Assembly: GCF_015291645.1 (NCBI RefSeq)
Contig: NZ_CP030055.1
Location: forward strand, 5,022,001 to 5,086,000
Length of the DNA stretch: 64,000 nt
Direction of reading: 5' to 3'
Source: Bradyrhizobium sp. CCBAU 53340
Lineage (GTDB): Bacteria > Pseudomonadota > Alphaproteobacteria > Rhizobiales > Xanthobacteraceae
Positions 1-8,911 of this stretch are shown piece after piece. Under the pieces are notes generated by a model that was given only the letters and a program-made list of their open reading frames with translations, searched no databases and was not told the origin of the DNA. The position numbers and the translations under genes are program-made. Every line of letters begins with the position of its first letter. Position 1 is the stretch's first letter.

Positions 1-394
1 GCCCGGCTACCGCGACGCGCAGTGCGCCGCGCGTGAACCTCTTCTGGCTGCCGCCCCCATGGCAGGCCGTCAGGACGGGTTGGTCTGGACTACCGGCGAG
101 GAGACACTCGGTGTAGTTAAGACGGAGATTCGGGAAAAAGCGGGCGGTCTTGCAGGCATCGCCGACACAGACCGGCTCGACCGCACCCTCCCGAGGTAGC
201 TCGCACCACTCCAGGAAGAGGCGCCAAAAGCTGCGGAACTCCTTCACCGAGAAACGGTCCATCGCAGCATGATCGGGCAGGTTCTGCCCCGTCCGAGCCT
301 CGCACCATTGTCTGAAGGCGGTCAGCTGCGAATGCGCGACAGCCCGGTCATCGGGACGGTACACCACTTCCTCTCCCCTTCCGCCAGAGGAACG
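1..394 (-). pseudogene. AMP-dependent acyl-CoA synthetase, N-terminal fragment
   Basis: Read leftward from about 394, one frame stays open to the window edge. It contains FWRLFLEWC, then ACKTARFFPNLRLNYTECLL, then FTRGALRVAVA. This matches the N-terminal cap of acetyl/acetoacetyl-CoA synthetases, in which a Trp-rich helix precedes the FFPNxxLNYTExLL motif. These enzymes activate short acids to acyl-CoA through an acyl-adenylate. The frame has no natural upstream start because it abuts an IS256-type transposase start in another frame at about 395, so the gene's 5' end seems lost. The AMP-binding core would lie outside the window. Whether GTG codons near 355 allow translation cannot be told. 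Confidence 0.55.
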
Positions 395-472
395 ACCGTT
401 GCGCAAAATCTCGGTCAGCGGATCGGCAAAAGTTTCTGGCTGGGTGAGTTGGAAAACGTTAGCGTCGGTCAT
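395..472 (-). pseudogene. IS256-type transposase N-terminal fragment
   Basis: An ATG at 472 (complement) opens a frame reading MTDANVFQLTQPETFADPL followed by TEILRNG. This resembles the first 25 or so residues of rhizobial IS256-family transposases. Homology stops at the glycine, where related proteins continue with a long alanine-rich helix, and the frame runs into unrelated synthetase sequence one base out of phase. No DDE domain or terminal repeat is present, so only a 5' stump of the element remains. Confidence 0.45.
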
Positions 473-649
473 GACGTAGCACTCCTTCGGTGGAGAAGTG
501 TGAGGCTTCGAACACCCCCAAATACGCCACCTTACCCCTTCATGCCGTCACCAACTTTCGCCCATAGCTTGCCGACCTCTAGCTCACACTCGCTGCGGGT
601 CGAACGCAACAGCCCCGAAGGATTACTCTCTTCGGTTTCGTCGCTTCAG

Positions 650-811
650 TATGGCCAATCATCAAGCCCAGACGGTGTGGGTGGTCTTCAACGGGGACAT
701 TTACAACTATCAGCAGCTTCGGCAGGAGTTGCAGGAGCATGGCCACGTGTTTCGTTCCGGACACCGAGGTGATCGTGCACGGCTACAAGCAGTGGGAGGA
801 CGCCGTGCCAG
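650..811 (+). pseudogene. asnB internal fragment (duplicate of 2604-2759)
   Basis: The sequence is nearly identical to positions 2604-2759 inside the intact asnB and encodes QTVWVVFNGDIYNYQQLRQE, part of the glutamine amidotransferase domain. About five bases are missing after GHVFRS, which shifts the frame. The DNA match then continues through the part encoding TEVIVHGYKQW. There is no Cys2 start and no synthetase domain, so it is non-functional. The similarity over both sides of the lesion shows that it came from a copy of the neighbouring gene or a close homologue. Confidence 0.8.
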
Positions 812-840
812 CGCCTTGATTCAATTCGCCGCAGGCTCTC

Positions 841-1068
841 AAACCAATGGCCGGCGTGCAGATCGCCGAGTTGACGGCGGTCGTCAAGATGCTCGAGCGT
901 ACGCTGCACGGCACGCGCTCGAAACGCTTGCGTAGCGACACTGAGCGATGAGCAGATTGCCTTCGTGTTTAACGAGATCGCGACCGGTGCAGCAGGACGG
1001 GTTGAAGCGCCTCGTCGTGAGGCTGGCGATATTCCGCCTGATTGTGACGTGCCGTCCGAAAGGCGGAA
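841..1068 (+). pseudogene. IS66 transposase (TnpC) N-terminal fragment
   Basis: The frame reads QIAELTAVVKMLERTLHG, then TRSKRLRSDT. After a one-base slip it reads LSDEQIAFVFNEIATG. This is the leucine-rich N-terminal region of IS66-family TnpC. The zinc-finger and DDE domains are absent. It is not part of the complete IS66 element at 6379-8911, whose TnpC differs here ([20 protein letters not shown]), so at least two different IS66 types visited this locus. Confidence 0.6.
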
Positions 1069-1122
1069 ATAGCCCAAGAGACCGACACTTGATAGACACG
1101 ACGCGTCGCTAGAGGCCGCAGA

Positions 1123-1902
1123 TCAGGCGGAAGGGCCGGCGCTGACCTGCGGCTCCGCCCTCGCGGGGAGAGCCGGTTTGCGGATCATCAAGATGATGTC
1201 GTCGTAATCGGAGCTCAGGCGGCCGAGAGACAGGACGTGAAGCGTCTTCTTGTAGGCTACCACCAAGTTTTGTCTAAGGCTCTTGTTAGTCAGCGTGCCA
1301 GAATACCCATATTCGGCGGCCAGGACCAGTCCGTTCTGTCCGCAGAAGGCCCGAATGCCTTCGCGCGACACCACCTTATCGTAGGTGACGCGGTAGGGGG
1401 CGTAGCCTGGCTTGCCGGCGTTCTTCGATCCGCGGATCAGACGATAAAAGAGCACGTGAAACCAGTGCGGCGTCATCCTGGAGGTGAAGCCGAATGCAGA
1501 GTAAGGATCGGGGATCACGATGATGATCAGCCCGCCCGGTTTCACCCATCTGTTGAATTTCTCCAGAACCTGCTGCGCCCCCGACACGTGCTCCAGGACA
1601 AAGCAGTTGAAGATCACGTCGAAGGTCCGCTCACCGAAATCAGCTGTGCGCAGATCCCCGAGGATCGCTTCGTGGAGGTCCTTCGTTTCGTCGCGCCGGA
1701 TGCGAAGGGCTTCGGGGTCGAGGTCGATGCCGGTCAGCACATAGCCGTCATCGCCGATGTCGAGATCCCACTTCTGGCCGCAACCAGCTTCGAGGATCTC
1801 AAGAACCTTGCCTGGATCCTTGATCGAGCGAATCTCACAGGACATGACCTGCACCGCGTGATCCCAACCGATCGTCAGCGGAATTCGGCTTGGTGCTTTC
1901 AT
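1123..1902 (-). CDS. SAM-dependent class I methyltransferase
   Basis: Predicted protein of 259 aa. The start chosen is ATG at 1902, with GGAG eight bases upstream; a longer frame reaches 2133 but its extra residues look non-coding. The SAM-binding fold shows motif I (VLEILEAGCGQKWDLD, about residues 30-45), an acidic motif II (TGIDLDPEALRIRRDE), and FDVIFNCFVLEHV followed by VKPGGLIIIVIPDPYSAFG. This is the Methyltransf_11 type. Its acceptor is unknown, but lying at the edge of a polysaccharide locus suggests sugar or lipid-carrier O-methylation. It is transcribed away from asnB. Fold assignment is firm, substrate is inference. Confidence 0.8.
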   Translation of the reverse strand: MKAPSRIPLTIGWDHAVQVMSCEIRSIKDPGKVLEILEAGCGQKWDLDIGDDGYVLTGIDLDPEALRIRRDETKDLHEAILGDLRTADFGERTFDVIFNCFVLEHVSGAQQVLEKFNRWVKPGGLIIIVIPDPYSAFGFTSRMTPHWFHVLFYRLIRGSKNAGKPGYAPYRVTYDKVVSREGIRAFCGQNGLVLAAEYGYSGTLTNKSLRQNLVVAYKKTLHVLSLGRLSSDYDDIILMIRKPALPARAEPQVSAGPSA

Positions 1903-2410
1903 CGACTTAGCTCCATTGGAGCAGGCCACTTCCCGTCCGGCCGGCCTCTCGGATGTGGCGCACTCAGCAGACACTTCGCCGCTCGACTTTCTTATTACAA
2001 GCAGCCCAGCGGAGAGCGCACTATTGAGGACTACCCCTAACCATGAGCAGCGCGAAATCACCGCGTTGCAACCGTTAAGTTCTTGGCGCTGATCGATAAG
2101 CCCAATAAACGGGAAACCAATCCCGCCCAACACACATGATACTTAATTGCATGTGCAGCTGGCCTCACCTTCGGGTAGGAACTGGAGTCGCGGCAGACCG
2201 CGTCCTCGAGTCGACAGAGCGGACGGGCGCGAGCCGGGATTGTTGAGAAAACGGAGCTTTCGGTGGAGCTGCTGCTTGCTGCCAAGGTTCTAATTGCCGC
2301 GCTGCGGCGTCTCTTGTCAGAAGCTCTGGGCTTGGTCGGGGATCGTTTTGGTATCGGCTGCAGCCTCAACTGGTCACCAAGTCACCAGGTCGCGCTGAAA
2401 GGACTCCATC
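1903..2410. other. intergenic region between divergent methyltransferase and asnB
   Basis: About 500 bp without a convincing gene. It must hold the promoters of both divergent genes. A ribosome-binding AAAGGA lies just ahead of the asnB ATG at 2411. Open frames here lack codon bias and recognisable motifs. Confidence 0.5.
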
Positions 2411-4378
2411 ATGTGCGGCATTTGCGGGCAGTTTAACTTCGGAAGCGGTGTGCCCGTCAGCGCTTCCACCATCGAAGCGATGATGGGCACGATCATCCAC
2501 CGCGGCCCCGACGATGCCGGCCAGCGTTTGGACGGGAATCTCGGCCTGGGTTTCCGCCGCCTGGCGATCATCGATCTGTCAGCCGCCGGCCACCAACCTA
2601 TGTCCGACCAAGCCCAGACGGTGTGGGTGGTCTTCAACGGGGAGATCTACAACTATCAGCAGCTCCGGCAGGAGTTGCAGGGGTACGGCCACGTGTTTCG
2701 TTCCAACTGCGACACCGAGGTGATCGTGCACGGCTACAAGCAGTGGGGTGACGCCGTGCTGAACCGCTTCAACGGCATGTTCGGCCTCGCCATCTGGGAC
2801 GTGAAAAAGCGCCGGCTGCTGCTGGCGCGCGATCCGATGGGCATCAAGCCCATCTACTACGCAATCCACAACGGATCGCTCGCCTTTGGTTCGGAGATCC
2901 GGCCGGTCCGCGTTGCTCTCGGCGAGCCGCCGGGCATTGACCCCGAAGCCGTCGCTCTTTTTCTGCGCTATCGCTACACGCCCGCCCCGCGCACGATGTT
3001 CAAGAGCATCCACAAGCTCGCCGCGGGTGAAAGACTCGTTGTCGAAAACGGCCAGGTGCACGTCTCGCGCTACTATCAGTTCGCTCCGGTGCCATTCGCC
3101 GCGCAGCCCCGCCCGGAGGAGGCGGCGGAGAAATTGATCGATCTCTACAAGGCGGCCATGAAGCGGCATCTCATCAGCGACGTTCCGCTCGGACTGCTGC
3201 TCAGCGGCGGCCTCGATTCGGGCCTGCTGCTCGCGCTGATGAGCCTCTATGGCCGCGACTGGCACACGTTCAGCGTCGGGTATGGATCCTCGTTCGCCGA
3301 TGATGAGCTCGAGGAGGCCGCTAAAACGGCACGGACCTACGGGGCCAGACACAACGCGGTTCGCCTCACCCGGGAAACGTTTGAAGACGTCCTGCCCCGC
3401 GTCGTGAACGTCCTCGAAGAACCGGTTGCCTCGTCGTCGATCGTGCCGATGTACTTCGTCTGCCAGCGCGCCCGTGAAAACGTGAAGGTGGCGCTCATCG
3501 GCCAGGGGCCGGATGAGCTGTTCGGCGGATACACCCGACACCTTGGCGTGCGCTATGGCGGCACCTGGCGCGCGCTGCCCGGCTGGTTGCAGACACCCAG
3601 TGCCGCACTCGCGCGCGCCCTCCCGCGGACCGATACGGTTAAGCGTGGGCTTTACTCGCTGCACGAGCCCGACCGACTTCGTCGTTTTCAGCAGGTATTC
3701 TCCCTGGTCTCGGACGACGCGATGCAGGGGCTTTTTCGCCCCGAGCTGATCGCCGAGGGCGAAGCCACCGTGGCCGCCCGCTGCTGGGAGGAATACCGGC
3801 CGGCCTTCGAAAACCTGGACGACCTGAACGCCTTTCAGTTACTCGAGTTGCGCTCGTCGCTGCCGGATGAACTGCTCATGTATGGCGACAAGCTGTCCAT
3901 GGCGCACGCCCTCGAGGTTCGCGTACCCTACCTCGATCGCGAAGTGGTCGAACACGTCCAGCAATTGGACGCGTCCTTCAAGGTGCGTCATGGCGTTCGC
4001 AAGTGGCTTCATCGCGAAGTGAGCAAGCGGCTGTTGTCGTCGGAAATCATCCATCGCAAGAAGCGCGGATTTGCGGTGAATGTGGTCGACGGGTGGCTCC
4101 GCCAATCCCTCGACGGACGGATCCGGCAATACCTGGCCGATCCGCAGTCACAGGTCTACCGGTTCTTGAAACCGGCTGCGGTGCAATCCATGCTGCGTGA
4201 CCACGCGGCGGGCCGGGCCGACCACCACAAGATGCTATTCAGTATCGTCCTGCTGGAGCAATGGTTCCGCATCGCCCACGAACGCGACGCAAACATCCTC
4301 TGCATTAACAAGCGGGACGCTCTAAACGAGTCTCCAAGCGGGGTGGCAGCGAGTAGCTCCCCAGCGAGCGCCTCGTAG
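2411..4378 (+). CDS. asnB: asparagine synthetase-type amidotransferase
   Basis: 655 aa, class II glutamine amidotransferase fused to an ATP-pyrophosphatase synthetase domain. The protein starts MCGICGQF, so Cys2 is the free catalytic nucleophile after Met removal. FNGEIYNYQQLR and the acidic stretch around DTEVIVHGYKQWG complete the glutaminase. The ATP-binding P-loop SGGLDS lies at residues 265-270, and GQGPDELFGGY follows in the synthetase domain. Family members make asparagine or, in polysaccharide loci, amidate sugar acids such as uronamides. AAAGGA precedes the ATG. It lies four bases before the beta-helix gene, so the two are probably co-transcribed. A duplicate fragment occurs at 650-811. 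Confidence 0.9.
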   Translation: MCGICGQFNFGSGVPVSASTIEAMMGTIIHRGPDDAGQRLDGNLGLGFRRLAIIDLSAAGHQPMSDQAQTVWVVFNGEIYNYQQLRQELQGYGHVFRSNCDTEVIVHGYKQWGDAVLNRFNGMFGLAIWDVKKRRLLLARDPMGIKPIYYAIHNGSLAFGSEIRPVRVALGEPPGIDPEAVALFLRYRYTPAPRTMFKSIHKLAAGERLVVENGQVHVSRYYQFAPVPFAAQPRPEEAAEKLIDLYKAAMKRHLISDVPLGLLLSGGLDSGLLLALMSLYGRDWHTFSVGYGSSFADDELEEAAKTARTYGARHNAVRLTRETFEDVLPRVVNVLEEPVASSSIVPMYFVCQRARENVKVALIGQGPDELFGGYTRHLGVRYGGTWRALPGWLQTPSAALARALPRTDTVKRGLYSLHEPDRLRRFQQVFSLVSDDAMQGLFRPELIAEGEATVAARCWEEYRPAFENLDDLNAFQLLELRSSLPDELLMYGDKLSMAHALEVRVPYLDREVVEHVQQLDASFKVRHGVRKWLHREVSKRLLSSEIIHRKKRGFAVNVVDGWLRQSLDGRIRQYLADPQSQVYRFLKPAAVQSMLRDHAAGRADHHKMLFSIVLLEQWFRIAHERDANILCINKRDALNESPSGVAASSSPASAS

Positions 4379-4382
4379 ACCC

Positions 4383-6029
4383 ATGCGTACGTCCAATTAT
4401 CGGAACTTAATCACTCGCTTTTGCTCATTCCCGTCGGCCAACGTCGCCGCTGTCACGGGCTATTCGGACGTGGACTTTGTGCTCGATAGGGGAACGTGGC
4501 CTCCAGCGAAGGTGAAATGGACCCGCGGAGCGGGACCGCTTGGACCGATTGTTGGTTGGAAATCCCCTTCTATTACTCTGCTGCACCTGCTGTGGGCATG
4601 TGGTCAACGTGTCCTCTTGTTCCTGGCCATTTTGTTCTTACCCTCAATGACTGCTTCGACCGCAGCGTTCGGTGTCACGTATTTTGCAAATCCCGGAGAC
4701 AACATCTCGGCAAAACTGAGCGTACTGAAGCCCGGAGACACGCTCATTTTCAACGACGGCACCTATTACCAATTGTATATTAACCCAGCGAACGGTACGG
4801 CTCTCAAAGGAACCGCGACCGCTCCTATTGCTCTCAAAGCTGCTAACGACGGCAAAGCTGTTTTTGACTCTGGAAGCACTGCAGAGCCGATTTTTATTAC
4901 CGGAAGTTCCTATTTGACTCTTGAAGGCTTTGTCGCGCGTAATTCCTCAGCCAGCGTGGTTCATGTTTATGGAGGAGGTCGCGGCGGGCAAAACAACGAA
5001 CATATTACTCTGCGACGGATCACTGCATACAATGCGGGCGCCGATAACCACCACGTCTTCAACATTGAATACCCGCAAACCAACATTCTGGTCGAGGATT
5101 GCGCTGCTTGGGGAAGAGGCAGATACAAGTTTGTTGCTTATCATTCCAGTTACGTCACGTTCAGACGAGATTGGGCTTTTTGGGAGGGAATCACTACTTT
5201 TAGCCCCGCTCCGCGCGCGCCCTTTGCCGTGTATGGCGCAAGCAATGTGAGCCTGGAGAATGTCATCGGCACCAACGCAATCCCCACTCAGGCTGACGAC
5301 AATTACTACACATCGCTTTGGCACACCACCGACGATGCCGTTAATTATCCGGCCAACAATATGACCATGCTTGGGTCTATTTTTTACAATAACTGTGAAG
5401 GTCATTGGGAGAACGAGTCGGCTGGTGCTGGTACGTACATGAAGGACAATTACTTCTCCATTCCCGTCAACCCAGCATGCCCACAGTTTACGACGCGCCC
5501 CTACGGCGACGGTTTGACGTGGAATTACAATACCAACGCAGGAATCATCACCAACGCAGTATTTGTAAACAACAATGTTGGGCTCAACCAATTTGGCGCA
5601 GTCGGATCGCTCTTACTCAGCAACTCCGTCATGCTCAGCAACACAACCGCGGTCGTTTCAAGCGCCACCCATAGCTCCGTCTATTTTTGGGGCAACCGTG
5701 ATAATGGCATCGTCTTAAAGTCCGGAGATCAAACCATCAATCCGCGCTACGACAGCAACACCTTCGGAACCGGCGCCTACTTTTTCGTGCCCGCGCGCTC
5801 ACCCCTCAAGGGCGCAGGATCTGGAGGCTCGGACATCGGTGCCAATATCATTCATCAATACGTCAATGGCACATTGACCCAAACGCCACTTTGGCCGTGG
5901 CCGATGGAGGGAAGAATCCTCGCTGAAAAGGGCATCAGCGTGACTTACGCGAGCAATGGCGGTTTTTGGAAAACCCTTGATGGCGTATACTCCACGCCCG
6001 CGCATGAGTCGAAATCCTCGTCCCGCTAA
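4383..6029 (+). CDS. secreted right-handed beta-helix protein
   Basis: 548 aa from the first ATG. A hydrophobic stretch RVLLFLAILFLPSMTASTAA (about residues 75-95) looks like an export signal or anchor, so the true start may lie further in. From VTYFANPGDNISAKLSVLKP onward the sequence has the periodic Asn/Thr/Ser-rich turns of parallel beta-helix proteins (pectate lyase/PbH1 type), with repeated TLEGFV, ITLRRI, NILVEDC and NVSLENV strands. Such proteins bind, cut or epimerise polysaccharides. Codon use is visibly more AT-rich than its neighbours, suggesting separate acquisition. No catalytic residues can be assigned, so lyase activity is unproven. Confidence 0.75.
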   Translation: MRTSNYRNLITRFCSFPSANVAAVTGYSDVDFVLDRGTWPPAKVKWTRGAGPLGPIVGWKSPSITLLHLLWACGQRVLLFLAILFLPSMTASTAAFGVTYFANPGDNISAKLSVLKPGDTLIFNDGTYYQLYINPANGTALKGTATAPIALKAANDGKAVFDSGSTAEPIFITGSSYLTLEGFVARNSSASVVHVYGGGRGGQNNEHITLRRITAYNAGADNHHVFNIEYPQTNILVEDCAAWGRGRYKFVAYHSSYVTFRRDWAFWEGITTFSPAPRAPFAVYGASNVSLENVIGTNAIPTQADDNYYTSLWHTTDDAVNYPANNMTMLGSIFYNNCEGHWENESAGAGTYMKDNYFSIPVNPACPQFTTRPYGDGLTWNYNTNAGIITNAVFVNNNVGLNQFGAVGSLLLSNSVMLSNTTAVVSSATHSSVYFWGNRDNGIVLKSGDQTINPRYDSNTFGTGAYFFVPARSPLKGAGSGGSDIGANIIHQYVNGTLTQTPLWPWPMEGRILAEKGISVTYASNGGFWKTLDGVYSTPAHESKSSSR

Positions 6030-6117
6030 GCATTGACTTCTTCTCCCATGAGAGTCCTAGAACCTTCGAAATTCTCACGGCAAGCCCCTGTGCGGCTGTC
6101 CGGCGCGGCAGTTACCG

Positions 6118-6350
6118 GTAATGTCTGATGAGGAGAAGGCGAGGATTGGGAGAGACCCTGGTTGCCGGAGCGAATGCATCGGCGATTGCGCGGTCAAATG
6201 GGCTCGATCCATCGCAACTTTTCGCGTGGCGCCGCAAGGCGAAGGCCTCTGGGGTGGTCGTGCTATTGGCAGCAGCCCGAGCAAGCCGGTCAAATTTGCG
6301 CACTTTGAAGCGATGCGGAGCGACATGTAGAAATTATTATCGGCGATAAC
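6118..6350 (+). pseudogene. IS66 TnpA (OrfA) remnant
   Basis: Three frames must be joined to read MSDEEKARI, then ETLVAGANASAIARSNGL with DPSQLFAWRRKAKASG, then VKFAHFEAMRSDM and VEIIIGD. This is the helix-turn-helix OrfA of an IS66 element, with at least two frameshifts. It differs from the intact TnpA at 6438. The complete IS66 element inserted just 30 bp downstream. Confidence 0.65.
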
Positions 6351-6370
6351 GATCATCTTCCACGCCCCCC

Positions 6371-6378
6371 GCGCCAAC
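6371..6378 (+). repeat. 8-bp target-site duplication, left copy
   Basis: The sequence GCGCCAAC directly precedes the left end of the IS66 element. The identical octamer occurs at 8912-8919 right after the other end. Eight bases is the duplication size known for the IS66 family. Confidence 0.85.
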
Positions 6379-6400
6379 GTCTTCCTCCGGTAGGGGCCGC
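6379..6400 (+). repeat. IS66 left inverted repeat
   Basis: Imperfect inverted match to 8890-8911: the TCCGGT core and GGGCCGC block are shared. The outer bases GTCT differ from the GTAA found at the right end, which is the usual IS66 terminus. Confidence 0.7.
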
Positions 6401-6437
6401 CTTGTCAGGTTAAGACGAGTGCTGTGTAACAGCGCTT

Positions 6438-6836
6438 ATGGACAGCAATAAGTTCAGTGCTCAAATTGAACGGTTTGAGGTTGTCGAGACTGGCCGTCGC
6501 CGTCGCTGGACCGATGATGAGAAACTCAAGATCGTTCTGGAGAGTTTGCAAACACCGCGCGCGGTCTCGTCGACAGCACGACGATACGGCATCTCGCGCT
6601 CGCTGCTGCTGACTTGGCGACGATCGTTTGGGACGCGGACGAACGAACGACCTCAGCCAGCCTTTGTGCCGGCGATGGTGATGCCAGACCAGCTGCCGGA
6701 GCCGGCACTAGCTTCAGCCGGGCCAGCGAGCGGACGCATGGAGATTGTCGTCGGCAAGGCCTGTCGCGTGATCGTGGACGCCGGCGTTGATATGACCGCG
6801 CTGTCTCGCGTATTGGATCTGCTGGAGCGGCGATGA
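6438..6836 (+). CDS. tnpA: IS66 accessory protein TnpA
   Basis: 132 aa. An N-terminal helix-turn-helix reads RRRRWTDDEKLKIVLESLQ, then VSSTARRYGISRSLLLTWRR. The C-terminal part, MEIVVGKACRVIVDAGVDMT, is the strand-rich end typical of IS66 OrfA. TnpA is required for IS66 transposition and probably binds DNA. Its stop overlaps the tnpB start as ATGA, the usual translational coupling in this family. The frame is intact. Confidence 0.9.
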   Translation: MDSNKFSAQIERFEVVETGRRRRWTDDEKLKIVLESLQTPRAVSSTARRYGISRSLLLTWRRSFGTRTNERPQPAFVPAMVMPDQLPEPALASAGPASGRMEIVVGKACRVIVDAGVDMTALSRVLDLLERR

Positions 6837-7179
6837 TCCCGATCGCGGCAGGGGCGAGGATCTGGATCGCAACCGGTCACACCGACATGCGCAAAGGCAT
6901 GCAGGGTCTGGCATTGCTGGTGCAGGAGGGGCTGGGGTGAGATCCTTTTGCCGGCGACGTCTTTGTGTTCCGTGGTCGTGCTGGCACCCTGATCAAAGCC
7001 CTTTGGCACGACGGGGTGGGGCTGTCGCTTTACGCCAAGCGATTGGACCGTGGCCGCTTCATCTGGCCAGCGACGTGGATGGTGTGGTGTCGCTGACGGC
7101 AGCTCAGATGGGCTACTTGCTGGAGGCGATCGACTGGCGCAACCCGCAACACAGCTGGCGGCCGCAGAGCGCAGGATAG
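6833..7179 (+). pseudogene. tnpB: IS66 TnpB, broken by stop and frameshift
   Basis: The frame begins MIPIAAGARIWIATGHTDMR, the canonical TnpB start, but codon 36 is TGA (6938-6940) where homologues have an Arg codon before DPFAGDVFVFRG. A further one-base slip near 7070 moves the reading frame before SLTAAQMGYLLEAIDWRNPQ, which is again standard TnpB C-terminus. Two independent lesions in a 115-codon gene make it inactive. TnpB function is not fully understood, but IS66 elements generally need it for efficient transposition. Confidence 0.85.
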
Positions 7180-7249
7180 GTTGCGCAATAGTCCCGTGAG
7201 ATTGCAAAAGGCGCACGCCAAATCGCGGCTTTTGTGATTCCATCGGTGC

Positions 7250-8878
7250 ATGGGTGACGGTCCCGAGAAGCTGCCGGAAGACATTGAGGCGCTGCAGGCG
7301 GCGTTGCTGGCGACCCGCGCCGAACTCGCCAGCGTTCGCGCCCAGCAGTCTGACGACCATGCGCTGATCGCTCACCTGAAGCTGCAGATCGAAAAGCTGA
7401 ATCGGGATAGTTATGGCCCTCGCTCGGAGCGTACCGCAAGGCTGCTGGGTCAGCTCGAACTGGCGCTGGAGGAGCTTGAGGCCTCAGCGACTGAGGACGA
7501 ACTCGCTGCCGAAATGGCCGCGGCCAGGACGACGAAGGTGGCCTCGTTCACGCGCAAGAGGCCGTCGCGCGAACCGTTCCCGGACCATCTGCCTCGCGAG
7601 CGGGTGCTCGTGCCGGGACCTGTGGCGTGCGCCTGCTGCGGCGGCTCGCGATTGTCCAAGCTCGGCGAGGACATCACCAAGACGCTGGAGGTGATCCCGA
7701 AATCCGGGAATGTGATCCAGCACGTCCGGGAGAAGTTCAGCTGCCGTGATTGCGAGAAGATCAGCCAGGCCCCGGCGCCCTTCCACGTCATCGCCCGTGG
7801 TTGGGCCGGCCCCAGCTTGCTGGCGATGGTGCTGTTCGAGAAGTTCGGCCAGCACCAGCCGCTGAACCGGCAGGCCGAACGCTATGCCAAGGAAGGCGTG
7901 CCGATCAGCCTGTCGACCCTCGCCGACCAGGTTGGTGGCTGCACAGTTGCGCTGACGCCCTTGTTCCGGCGCCTCGAGGCCCATGTGCTGAGTGCCGAGC
8001 GATTGCACGGGAACGACACGACGGTGCCGGTCCTGGCCAAAGGCAAGACCGACACCGGCCGCATCTGGGTCTATGTACGCGACGACAAGCCTTTTGGCGG
8101 GCAGGCCCCGCCGGCAGCAGTGTTTTATTACTCGCGCGATCGCGCCGGCGAGCATCCCCAGGCCCATTTGGCCGGCTATAGCGGCATCTTCCAGGCCGAT
8201 GCCTATGGCGGCTATGGCAAGCTTTACGAGGTGGGCCGCAACGCAGGTCCGATCCTGGAAGCGGCGTGTTGGGTCCATGCCCGCCGGCCGTTCTTCGTGA
8301 TGGCTGATCTGGCGGAGAATGCGCGCCGCAAGGTACAAGGCAAAAAGCCAGCGGTGATCTCGCCGCTGGCGCTGGAAGCAGTCCGCCGGATCGATGCCTT
8401 GTTCGAGATCGAGCGCGGCATCAACGGCGAGACGCCCGAGCAGCGCCGGGCCGTCCGCCAGGAGCGCAGCGTCCCGCTGGTCGCTGATCTGAAGGTCTGG
8501 ATGCTTGAACAACGCGCCAAGCTCTCCCGGCGCAACGATGTTGCCAAGGCGATGGACTACATGCTCAAGCGCAGGGATGCGTTTACCCGCTTCCTCGATG
8601 ATGGCCGCATCTGCCTATCGAACAACGCCGCCGAACGAGCCCTGCGCGGCATCGCCCTGGGGCGGAAGTCTTGGCTATTCTGTGGCTCCGACCGCGGCGG
8701 CGACCGTGCCGCGATGATGTACAGCCTAATCGTCACAGCCAAAATGAACGACGTGGATCCACAAGCCTGGCTCGCCGACGTCCTGGCACGCATCGCTGCA
8801 CATCCGGTCCAACGGCTCGACGAACTTCTGCCCTGGAATTGGCGCGACCGAAATAAGCAGGTCAACCAAGCAGCCTGA
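7250..8878 (+). CDS. tnpC: IS66 transposase TnpC
   Basis: 542 aa DDE transposase. A leucine-rich coiled N-terminus is followed by a zinc finger (CACCGG with a later CRDC, about residues 125-170). The catalytic triad is likely Asp256 (GNDTTVPVL), Asp317 ([10 protein letters not shown]) and Glu462 ([18 protein letters not shown]). The C-terminal IS66 signature [15 protein letters not shown] is present. The frame is complete. It is separated from tnpB by about 70 bp. Confidence 0.92.
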   Translation: MGDGPEKLPEDIEALQAALLATRAELASVRAQQSDDHALIAHLKLQIEKLNRDSYGPRSERTARLLGQLELALEELEASATEDELAAEMAAARTTKVASFTRKRPSREPFPDHLPRERVLVPGPVACACCGGSRLSKLGEDITKTLEVIPKSGNVIQHVREKFSCRDCEKISQAPAPFHVIARGWAGPSLLAMVLFEKFGQHQPLNRQAERYAKEGVPISLSTLADQVGGCTVALTPLFRRLEAHVLSAERLHGNDTTVPVLAKGKTDTGRIWVYVRDDKPFGGQAPPAAVFYYSRDRAGEHPQAHLAGYSGIFQADAYGGYGKLYEVGRNAGPILEAACWVHARRPFFVMADLAENARRKVQGKKPAVISPLALEAVRRIDALFEIERGINGETPEQRRAVRQERSVPLVADLKVWMLEQRAKLSRRNDVAKAMDYMLKRRDAFTRFLDDGRICLSNNAAERALRGIALGRKSWLFCGSDRGGDRAAMMYSLIVTAKMNDVDPQAWLADVLARIAAHPVQRLDELLPWNWRDRNKQVNQAA

Positions 8879-8889
8879 GTGACCGCTAC

Positions 8890-8911
8890 GCGGCCCTCAC
8901 CGGATGCTTAC
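8890..8911 (-). repeat. IS66 right inverted repeat
   Basis: Read on the minus strand it begins GTAAGCATCCGG, the GTAA terminus usual for IS66. The TAA within it is the stop codon now used by the interrupted glycosyltransferase gene. Confidence 0.8.

Larger units (their letters stand above)
6379..8911 (+). mobile_element. IS66-family insertion sequence, about 2.53 kb
   Basis: The boundaries are set by imperfect 22-bp inverted ends (6379-6400 and 8890-8911, sharing TCCGGT and GGGCCGC) and by exact 8-bp duplications outside them. It carries tnpA, tnpB and tnpC in order on the plus strand. tnpB holds a stop and a frameshift, so the copy is probably immobile unless complemented. It sits in the 3' end of the glycosyltransferase gene read from the opposite strand, and its right terminus supplies that gene's present stop codon. 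Confidence 0.9.

Noticed and set aside
2579..3664. 361-codon frame antisense to asnB
   Set aside because: A GC-rich shadow of a strongly conserved gene with no recognisable domain.
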